From Larus michahellis (taxonomy: Eukaryota; Chordata; Aves; Charadriiformes; Laridae): a DNA stretch of 64,000 nucleotides. The translations under genes were made by a program, and so were the position numbers. Location of the stretch: contig NC_133929.1 in NCBI RefSeq assembly GCF_964199755.1, positions 6,589,806-6,653,805 of the forward strand, read 5' to 3'. This document shows positions 48,097-64,000 of the stretch, in pieces; positions within the stretch are counted from its first letter, which is position 1, and the number at the start of each line of letters is the position of its first letter. The notes beneath the pieces were generated by a model. It saw only the letters and a program-made list of their open reading frames with translations. It did not search any database and was not told the DNA's origin.

Positions 48097-51000
48097 TTAT
48101 ATAAATGAATAATGAAAATCTCAGTAAAAAGTCAATAAACATGTCAGAAATTCTATTATGGAAAATAGAAGAATATATTTATGTTCTTATAATTAAACTA
48201 TAATCACAATTTTCCAGATATGATAATGATAATTTTAAAATGTTTAGAAACACAAGCAAGCTGACTGACGATTGCTTTATTAAGTTAAAGTTTTTATAAG
48301 TTTTAATTTGATAAAAGCAGATTTTCTTTGCTATTTATATTTAGGCTATTGTATTACTATTTACTTTTATATATAAAAAGCCTTTAGGTTAGGTTTAAGA
48401 AAAGCACTGCTGCAAAGTAGAAAGGTCTACCACATGTAACATTATTATGAAACAAACTTGAGTGTGCATTTCAGAAATTAAAAGTAGAACTTAGTACAGT
48501 CTTTCTCCACCTCATTTACAGACCACTGAGCTACAATGAACACATCTTCCCCAATAAACATATGGGAAGATAAATGTTTTACTGGACTCCACAGAAACCA
48601 GATTATTGGTTCAGAGAAATACTGTACCCTCTCCCCTACAATGCATGCTTTTCTTTCCTATTTAAATTTTAATTCTGTTTTCTCAGAGTTCTTGTTTTTC
48701 CCCTTTTATTGCTCCTCTGCTCGTTCTAACAGCAAGCAGATAAAACAGTAATTAGAAAAGGAGCAGGTCTAAAGACCTCTGCTTTTCCTCCTCTTTCTTC
48801 ATATTGGTTCCCCCTGCCTTCTCCTTCCTTTTTCCTACTGACTATTAACTGACATTTACATTAGCATAACTGCAGAATGGAAAAGAGGCAAGTGCTAACA
48901 AAATTAAGACCTTCCCCAAATCAGTCCCTCTTTAACAATTGAGCAGGAGTTTTTGCAAGGACAGTTTTAGAATTCCCTATAGGCATGTTAACCTTTATCC
49001 TGTAAGCGTATCTGTAGTATTTGAATCAGAATCACTTTCTGATGCCATAAATCCTACACAAAGATTATGCTAAACCTGTCAAGAGTGGAACGGCATTTCA
49101 TATGAAAGGAGCTGCAGAGACAAAACGTTATCTGGTAAATACTACTATGTGGAACTGAGGCAAAATTCAAGAGGTGGCATGCCAAAGACCTTCCACCCAT
49201 CAAAACAGGTCATTATATAACTGGGGGAAAAAGAAAAAACCCTAAGATTTGTTTTCAGAAAATGACTTGAGTGATCCAAACTTTACTGTTGTATGCCTAA
49301 TTCTGAAGCATCTCTACCTAACCAAAAAAGAACAGAAAAGAGATAATGTTGGAAGGACCCGCCTGCCATCATAAGAGTAGTCTACGGATTAGTGATCAGT
49401 TCACTTTGTAGAACAGCAGGAGACAGAGAGGCTTGAAACCCCTCAGAGTTGCACAGAGCTGTGTTCTGCACTCTGAGTGTTGCATTCTAAAACCAGAAAT
49501 ATTATAAAAATGCAAGAAAGCAAGATATCACCAACCCACTGTTAAAATAGACAGCTATTGCTGTACCTCATGTGGAACTCAGTTCATTAGACATGCTCTA
49601 AGAATGCCTTCTAAATTGAGGCCTTTGGAGAGGATATGTGGACAAATGTCTAGTGTGTGAATCACTGTGTGGCTTTGGAAAGAGGTTGGCACTCAGCTTC
49701 TCTTATGTGTCAAGACAGGCAAGTAGAACTTCTGATAATCAGTGAATAAATGTCAAAATCCAGTGTGCCTATGGAGTTTCATAATCTCTAGAATGTGGTA
49801 GCAAATAAGCAGGAGTCTGATGATCAAAATTTGAGTTCAGGTGCATCCATTTTCTAGTCCGGCTTGAAGACACATTCTTTTATCTATGTCTAAGCTGCCA
49901 TTTGAGAAAAATCTTTCAGTTACTGATACCAGAAGAAAACAACATCCTTTAAAAAACCCACTTTTTTGGAATCAGTCAAAATTCCACTAAATACGATGGG
50001 CTACACCCTGTCCCCAGAAATAAAAGTGAAGTAAGGAAATAGGTTGCCTACAATAATACTGAATCACCAAAAATAAAAAGCATCAGTAGAATTTGACAAA
50101 AAATGTATGTCTCCACAGCAAATGAAAGACAGAATACACAGACACAAAAAACCCAGGGAAGTGTCTCCCATTACCACATGCTTCTAGAATTTTTGACTCA
50201 CTCTGTGGAAGTCCTGACTAACAGTAATATGAATGCAAAGTAAATGTGCTTGTCTGATAAGGCTCTTCCCAAGAAATCCTTAGATTTTTTTTTTCTGGTT
50301 TATATTTTATTATCTGTAAAAATATAAAAGAAGTAATTTACAGTGGGCAGAATAATTCAGTCAAAGCTTAACTACTGCAAAGCATAAAAAATTTTATGGC
50401 AAAACTGATGTTACCTGAGAATGACTACATTCTGCTAGGCAAGCCACTGTTAGCTTTAATTACTATTTGATATAACCACTTTTACATTCTCCTAAAACAT
50501 TATTTAATCTCTATGTTTACAAAATGTTTTTGTTTCTCTGACCAAAAAGATACAGAATTTCCTGATAATTATCACTGAAGACTAAAAAAAATGTATAACT
50601 ATATTGATGCTCAAGTGCATTAGCATATAAAAGTTCTAAAACTGCTTAATTTGTATCACGTATTGCTTGTTTTGACTATAAAAACAAAGCTTTAGAACTT
50701 GCATTCCAGAGAAAAGTAGCAAGATTTGCCATTGGCTTCAATAGAAGCAGTATTCAACTCTTCCACTTTTTGAGTTCACTCTTGTTTTCATTTTCATGCT
50801 TCCGTCAGAATAAAAAAGTTTATATGCATATTACTATAGGGATTTAAATACACTATATTTCTGGGAACACTGAACAAAAAAAAAAAGCCATTTTTCTCAT
50901 TGTATTAAAATGGTATCACCAGTCTGCCAAGTTGCACCAGGCAAAATTCATATCAGAAAGAAGTCAGAACTTTTTCACAATCCTGACGAAATACCACCAC

Positions 51001-51544
51001 AACCAGAAGCTTATCAGAGCTTTAATCTTTAGATTAGAACATTTTTTATCAAAATTATAACACATTCCTGTTGTATAAAAGCCTGGTTGTGAAGGCGTTT
51101 AAAAGCTGTTCAAGCTTCTTACAAGGCTGGCAATGTTGATGGATCTAAGGATGATGTATTAGTGAGCGAAGTCTAGAGGAGGTAGCTAAAGAGGAATAGT
51201 ATATAGTCAACATATATTTATGGCTCTTTAACTTGTCATACGGATACTATTATTTGTTAGTACTGAGATGATGCCCGGATATTCCAATCAGAAATAAAGT
51301 ATCATGGTAACGCACACAAAGATCTTACAAACTATCAATGCCACGGATGTGCTTTGAAAGAGTCTTCAACTGAACTACCCTTTCTACTCATCCATTCTTT
51401 CCATCTCACTCCTTTCCTTTCTACTCTTTCCAAGTGAGAGTCATTTTCAAAGGGCTGGAATACACTGTACCTTTTCAGGTAGGGACAAGGACCATTTTAA
51501 ACTTTTTCTGCCTTGATTATGGTACCTTACTTCTTGTGTGAAAT

Positions 51545-51850
51545 GCTGGCTAACAGTGGGGTAAAAAAAAATGTTCTGCATGTAGACCAAGACACACTTC
51601 AAGATTCAGCTGTGACCATATGGAGAGCCCGTGCTAGAGCAGGCTCCTGGTTGGAGAAGTTTGTGAAGGACTGTCTCCTGTGGGAGGGACCCCACACTGG
51701 AGCAGGGGAAGAGTGTGAGGAGGAAGGAGAGGCAGAGACAACGTGTGAACTGACTGCAACTGTCCTCTCCCCCTGTGCTGCTCGGGGGAGGAGGAGGTAG
51801 AGAATTTGAGAGTTAAGTTGAGCCCAGGAAGAAGGGAGGAGTGGGGGGAA
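51545..51850 (-). mobile_element. LTR-like avian repeat, distal segment
   Basis: A GC-rich segment with repeated CAG-GTGGGGTCCCTCCCAC-like phrases on the minus strand. I recognise it, from memory only, as part of a common avian LTR-type repeat whose other part is at 53200-53436. A CR1 lies between them. Confidence 0.45.
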
Positions 51851-53199
51851 TCATAGAATTGTTAGGGTTGGAAGGGACCTTAAAGATCATCTAGTTCCAA
51901 CCCCCCTGCCATGGGCAGGGACACCTCCCACTAGATCAGGTTGCTCAGAGCCCCATCCAGCCTGGCCTTAAAAACTTCCAGGGATGGGGCTTCCACCACC
52001 TCTCTGGGCAACCTGTTCCAGTGTCTCACCACCCTCATGGTGAAGAACTTCTTCCTAACGTCCAGTCTGAATCGTCCCATCTCTCGTTTTAATCCATTCC
52101 CTCTAGTCCTACCATTACGCAACATCCTAAAAAGTCCCTCCCCAGCTTTCTTGTAGGCCCCCTTTAGGTACTGGTAGGCCACTATAAGGTCTCCTCGGAG
52201 CCTTCTTTTCTCCAGACTGAACAACCCCAACTCTCTCACTCTGTCCTCATAGGAGAGGTGCTCCAGCCCTCTGATCATCCTCGTGGCCCTTCTCTGGACG
52301 CGTTCCAGCACGTCCATATCTTTCTTGTAGTAGGGGCTCCAGAATTGGACGCAGTACTCCAGGTGGGGTCTCACGAGAGCAGAGTAGAGGGGGAGAATCA
52401 CCTCCCTCGACCTGCTGGCCACGCTTCTCCTGATGCAGCCCAGGATACGATTGGCTTTCTGGGCTGCTAGTGTGCACTGACGGCCCATGTTGAGCCTCTC
52501 GTCCACCAGCACCCCCAAGTCCTTTTCTTCAGGGCTGCTCTCAAGCCAGTCACTGCCCAGCCTATATCGGTGCTTGGGATTGCCCCGACCCAGATGGAGG
52601 ACCTTGCACTTGGTCTTGTTGAACTTCATGAGGTTGGCATGGGCCCACCTCTCCAGCCTGTCAAGGTCCCTCTGGATGGCATCCCTTCCCTCCAGCATCC
52701 CAGCCGCCCCACACAGCTTGGTGTCATCAGCAAACTTGCTGAGGGTGCACTCAATCTCACTGTCCATGTCGCTGACGAAGATGTTAAACAAGACCGGTCC
52801 CAGTACTGATCCTTGAGGGACTCCACTTGTCACTGGCCTCCACTTGGACATGGACCCATTGACAGCCACTCTTTGGGTGCGGCCATCAAGCCAGTTCTTT
52901 ATCCACTGAATTGTCAGTCTATCAAACACATATTTTATCAGCTTGGAGACCAGGATGTCATGCGGGACAATGTCAAAGGCTTTCCTCAGGTCCAGGTAAA
53001 TGACATCAGTTGCTCTCCCCTTGTGTGTTGAAGCTGTAACCTTCTTCTCATAGAAGGCCACCAGGTTTGTCAGCACCAGGTTTGTCAGGCATGATTTGTC
53101 CTTGGTGAAGCTGTGTTGATTGTACCCAATCACCTCTCTGTTATTCTTCTGCCTCAGCAGTGCCTCCAGGAGGATCTGCTCCATAATCTTACCAGGCAT
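51851..53199 (-). mobile_element. CR1 LINE, 5' truncated
   Basis: The 422-codon frame at 51931-53199 encodes the second half of CR1 ORF2: [20 protein letters not shown], catalytic FADD and the C-terminal [21 protein letters not shown] block. The 3' end at 51850 carries the ATTCTATGATTCC terminus. The frame is undamaged from the truncation point to its stop, so the insertion is young. Confidence 0.92.
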
Positions 53200-53436
53200 G
53201 GAGGTGGTTTACGATTTGGCTTTATTTCTCATTACCCTACTCTGATTTGATTGGTAATAAATTAAATTAATTTCCCCAAGTTGAGTCTGTTTTGTCTGTG
53301 ACAGTAATTGCTGAGTGATCTCCCTGTCCTTATCTCGACCCACAAGCCTTTCATTATATTTTCTCTCCCTGTCCATCTGAGGAGGGGGAGTGATAGAGTG
53401 GGTTGATGGGCATCCAGCCAAGGTCAACCCACCACA
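53200..53436 (-). mobile_element. LTR-like avian repeat, proximal segment
   Basis: On the minus strand it starts TGTGGTGGGTTGACC at 53436 and shows AAATTAATTTAATTTATT and AATGAGAAATAAA phrases that I associate with a widespread avian LTR-type repeat. It is interrupted by the CR1 at 53199. The family is uncertain. Confidence 0.5.
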
Positions 53437-53592
53437 ATTTGTCTACACAACTAGTTTCTTCAGCTAAGAAGAACAGATGGAGATTATAAAAGCATGAAAT
53501 TCAACAACAGCTTCCATGGTAGCTCACAGAACTGTGATTTAACATGCAGATATTACTACTTTTAAGTACTGCGTAGACTATTATTAACTAAT

Positions 53593-53750
53593 AATGGATG
53601 GTGTCTCCATCCTTGGTGATATTCAAAACCCATCTGGATGTGGTCCTGGGCAGTCAGCTCTAGGTGTCCCTGCTTGAGCAGGGGAAGCTGGACAAGATGA
53701 CCTCCAGAGGTTCCTTCCAACCTCAGTCATTCTGCAATTCTGTGAACTAT
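53593..53750 (+). mobile_element. Old CR1 3' end
   Basis: A stretch with GGACAAGATGACCTCCAGAGG and TTCCTTCCAACCTCAGTCATTCTGCAATTCTGTG, the typical 3' end of CR1 on the plus strand, diverged. Confidence 0.8.
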
Positions 53751-54750
53751 GTTACCTGCAACAAATTATGGTAAGAGCTGTTCTGTACCACTTCTATGGG
53801 TGCTCACAGTGATGCTAGTAGGCCTCCTTCTTTATACTATGAATTTCAAGAGGCTGTAACAATTTTTGGAGCTAAAAGTATCTGTGCATAGAAGAGATCT
53901 GTGCAACTAAGGCACATTAATCTTCTTTATAGTATGCAGTGATTTATAATTTATTTTTAATGAAAGACTGTTTAAAGGCAAGAAAATACACAGAAAATGG
54001 GATACAATGAATCATGGGTATAACATTGGCAGATCATTCCAGTTTAATAGTCTCTTTTCTTTTTTTTAGACAAAGTAGAACAGTTCTAACTTACCTGGGC
54101 TTCAGTAAAGTATTTGAAAGGGGGATTACAACTGGGTAAAGTTTAGGATTTGAGAGATTCAACCTGCAAAGACCTTCTAGGATCAGTCACGGGACTGATC
54201 TGATTAATATTTCTTTATATTCTACTTAATGATGTTCACACAAAAGCAGTTTCAGTTGTTCATCATTACTGAAATTAGTGGCTAGCACAGGTAAGTAACT
54301 GACCTTGATGCAACAGAGGTATGTTCTACAGAAAGAACTGGACAACTGTGAAGACATGAATAACTGAAATAAAGTGAAATTTGGCAGTATGATGTGCATT
54401 TCCAAAAAAAACATAACAAGAGCCTCTATTTAAACTGGGAGATCACTAACTGAAATGAAAAAAGGAGGATAAAGGTCTGGATATATTAACAGAGCATAAG
54501 ATGACTAAGTAATCAACATGTGATAGCTGAGGAACAGGAGGAGGTTATTTAGGGTATACTGATACACTTTAGGTTATGGGTATGTTCAAGAGAGGCAGGA
54601 AACAAAAGGACAAGGCACATGTGAAACCTCCTCTAGGATATTATTTACATTTAACTCTAGTAATCCATTCCCAAAAACATGACTTCAAACTGAAATGTGA
54701 AAGCAGAATGTGTTCAAGATTAATTCCTTTCAGACAAAAAAAAAAACTTC

Positions 54751-56502
54751 TACAGATATGTGGGCACTCTCAGGAAGGAGACAGGAGACCTGGTCACCAG
54801 GGACATGGACAAGGCTGAGGTACTCAATGACTTTTTTGCGTCAGTCTTCACCAGCAAGGGCTCTAGCCACACTGCCCGAGTTGCAGAAGGCAAAGGCAAG
54901 AACTGGGAGAATGAGGAACCACTCTCTGTGGGAGGACCAGGTTCGAGACCATCTGAGGAACCTGAAGGTGCCTGAGTCCATGGGACCTCATGAGATACAT
55001 CCGCGGGTCCTGAGGGAACGGGCAGATGAAGTTGCTAAGCCACTAGCCACCATATTTGAGAAGTTGAGGCAGTCTGGTGAAGTTCCCACTGACTGGAAAA
55101 GGGGAAACATAACCCCCATTTTTAAAAAGGGAAAAAAGGAAGACCCGGGGAACTACAGGACGGTCAATCTCACCACTGTGCCTGGCAAGATCATGGAGCA
55201 GATCCTCCTGGAAACTCTGCTAAGGCACATGGAAAATAAGGAGGTGATCGGTGACAGCCAACATGGCTTCACTAAAGACAAATCACGTCTGACAAATTTG
55301 GTGGCCTTCTACAACGGCATTACAGCATTGATGGATAAAGGAAGAGCAACTTACATCATCTACCTGCATTTGATACTGTCCCACATGACATCGTTGTCTC
55401 TAAATTGGAGACATGGATTTGACGGATGGATGGACTCGGTGGATAAGGAACTAGCTGGATGGCCACACTCAAAGAGTTGTGATCAATGGCTCAATGTCCA
55501 AGTGGAAACCAGTGACGAGTGGCATTCCTCAGGGGTCAGTACTGGGACCAGTGGTGTTTAACATCTTTGTTGGCAACATGGACAGGGGGATTGACTGCAC
55601 CCTCAGCAAGTTTGCTGATGACACCAAGCTGTGTGGCACGGTCAACAGGCTGGAGGGAAGGGATGCCATCCAGAGGGACCTGGACAGGCTGGAGAGGTGG
55701 GCCTGTGTGAACCTCATGAAGTTCAACCAGGCCAAGTGCAAGGTCCTGCCCCTGGGTCATGGCAATCCCAGGCACAAATACAGGTTGGGCAGAGAACGGC
55801 TTGAGAGCAGCCCTGAGAAGGACTTGGGGGTGCTGATGGATGAGAAGCTCAACATGAGCAGGCAATGCGCACTTGCAGCCCAGAAAGCCAACCGCATCCT
55901 GGGCTGCATCAAAAGAAGTGTGGCCAGCAGGGTGAGGAAGGTGATTCTGCCCTTCTACTCTGCTCTGGTGAGACCCCACCTGTGGTACTGTGTCTAGGTT
56001 TGGACCCCTCAGCACAAGAAGGACATGGACCTGTTGGAACAGGTCCAGAGGAGGGCCACGAAGATGATCAGAGGGCTGGAGTACCTACGCTATGATGACA
56101 GGCTGAGAGAGTTGGGGTTGTTCATTCTGGAGAAGAGAAGGCTCCGGGGAGATCTTGTAGCAGCCTTCCAGTACCTAAAGGGGGCCTACAAAAAAGGTGG
56201 AGAGGGACTCTTTATCAGGGAGTGTAGTGATAGGACAAGGGGTAATGGTTTTAAACTGAAAGAGGGGAGGTTTATATTAGATATTAGGATGAAATTCTTT
56301 ACTGTGAGGGTGGTGAGGCACTGGAACAGGTTGCCCAGAGAATTTGTGAATGCCCCATCCCTGGAAGTTTTTAAGGCCAGGTTGGATGGGGCTTTGAGCA
56401 ACCTGGTCTAGCAGTAGGTGTCCCTGCCCATGTCAAGAGGGTTGGAACAAGATGATCTTTAAGGTCCCTTCCAACTCTAACCATTCTATGATTCTATGAT
56501 GA
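54751..56502 (+). mobile_element. CR1 LINE, 5' truncated, with lesions in ORF2
   Basis: Reverse transcriptase pieces lie at 54710-55561 ([25 protein letters not shown]), 55479-55997 ([15 protein letters not shown]) and 56025-56411 ([21 protein letters not shown]). Frameshifts occur near 55370-55550, with a TAG near 55997. The 3' end is the (ATTCTATG)n terminus at about 56480-56502. It is more decayed than the CR1 at 51851. Confidence 0.9.
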
Positions 56503-57428
56503 AATAATAACTGGAAAGGAAGAGGAGCTGTTTCAGATAACAAAAGCAAAAATGTATAAACTGGCACGGAACTAGAATGTTAGAACACTTCTTGCAATTC
56601 AAAGGCTAAAGTTCAGGAATAGTTTTCCAAGAAGCAGTAGGACAAAACCCCAAATGAACTAATTTTAAAACAGACATTTTTGCACTCTGATTTGCATGTG
56701 ATGCAGTCCCATCCAAATGTATCACAGATCAATCTATCTTCTTTCATCTGCACTGGCTCACATCCTTCAAATTTAATACTTGAATCAGGATAAGGTCACA
56801 ATTTGGCTTATACTATAAGAGATATCACCATATTTAACAAAAGATGTTCTTTCTTTATTAAAGAGAATACCAATTTTCAGGTCTGTTGCTATGAAAGGTG
56901 ATGCTTTACATCATCATGGTTGCTTCAGAAAAAACCTAGCAGATTATTCTGGCTTTTGATATTGTAAACCCATCATCTCAACTCTCCAGCTATTTGCCTT
57001 TTCAGGAAGCAATGGAAATGGAAATTGCTTTTTTCTTTAAGACAATTATCTCATACCAAATGGCTATTTGTGAAGGGGTGTGTGTGGGGGGGATTTGTTG
57101 GGTGCTTTTTGTTGTTGTTTTTTTTTTTATTACTACTTTACTATTCTATTTTTTATTTTACTATTTCTCTATTATGATTAATAACAACAGGTCATAATCA
57201 TTTGACAAAACAACAGAACTGACAACATAGAAGAAAAAAAAGAAATATTAATGAAAAAACCCTCCTTCATTACTCTATCAGGTTCAATCTGTCAGGTGTT
57301 GAATTTCTTATTAATCCTTTCTTATTAATCCTTTACTTAGCAAGCAGCAATAGGAAATGTACTAATATTCAGTGGTCAGAGCTCGTCTTCACTATTGCCA
57401 ATAAACTAACACAGCAACATTTCCTTAC

Positions 57429-57633
57429 TTCTGACCAGTCCAAAGCGACCCACTGTGGGGGACAGGACTGATTGTTACAGGACTCTTTTTCAATAGGCCG
57501 GTGCGTTAAACAGTTGGTATTGTCCAGTGTCTCCTCCTCAGAAGGTCCAATCTTTCTGATGCAGAGAACTGTTCGTGAACGCATTCCTCCATCACAGGTC
57601 TTACTGCATTCTGACCAATCTCCTATAAACCAT
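57429..57633 (-). CDS. ADAMTS6: ADAMTS6 exon, thrombospondin type 1 repeat
   Basis: A 205-base exon between a CTATACAG acceptor and an A|GTAAGG donor. It encodes [18 protein letters not shown] and the following cysteines of one repeat, then WVALDWSE, the start of the next, which the 47908-48084 exon continues. Its first base completes the Glu codon left by the exon at 61046. No stop. Confidence 0.92.

Positions 57634-64000
<6,367 letters not shown>

Overview
The window looks like part of a bird genome. It holds CR1 LINEs with the avian 3'-terminal ATTCTATGATTCT-type repeat, a nested pile of class III (ERV-L-like) endogenous retroviruses, and on the minus strand the last five coding exons of a metalloprotease-family gene recognisable as ADAMTS6 (thrombospondin type 1 repeats plus the terminal PLAC module). 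ADAMTS6 is Z-linked in chicken as I recall it, so this is probably Z-derived sequence. The density of young nested ERVs would also fit a W-linked copy, but the window cannot decide that.

Left part (1-23110): a minus-strand provirus, here ERV-C (env, pol, gag, serine-tRNA-type primer-binding site, 5' LTR), runs off the left edge. Its 5' LTR is split by a plus-strand provirus, ERV-A (6170-22685), which has two 1158-bp LTRs and a TCTCT target-site duplication. ERV-A has an intact gag, and its pol is cut in the integrase by a third element, ERV-B (lysine-tRNA-type PBS; gag and pol). ERV-B lacks its 3' end and runs straight into ERV-A's env tail. A near full-length CR1 (about 12237-16735) sits inside the N-terminal gag region of ERV-B.

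Middle part (23111-36900): older fragments. There is a CR1 piece, a decayed ERV-B relative (ERV-E) whose 3' LTR was hit by a solo ERV-A LTR that was itself hit by a solo ERV-B LTR, a solo ERV-C LTR with a CAGGC duplication, and a 5' remnant of another ERV-B relative (ERV-D) carrying an unrelated solo LTR.

Right part (36900-64000): ADAMTS6. Coding exons lie at 61046-61175, 57429-57633, 47908-48084, 46517-46673 and 40568-40677 (minus strand), all in phase and without stops. The introns are AT-rich and carry CR1 copies and an LTR-like repeat.

The main points of interest are these. Two gag-pol expression strategies sit side by side: a conserved A-AAA-AAC slippery heptamer in ERV-A and ERV-C, and a conserved in-frame TAG with a conserved downstream stem in ERV-B and ERV-D. 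ERV-B and ERV-D Gag proteins carry hydrophobic, membrane-spanning-like N-termini. ERV-A and ERV-C carry env genes although their pol is ERV-L-like. The nested structure gives an order of events in which ERV-A and ERV-B became fused.
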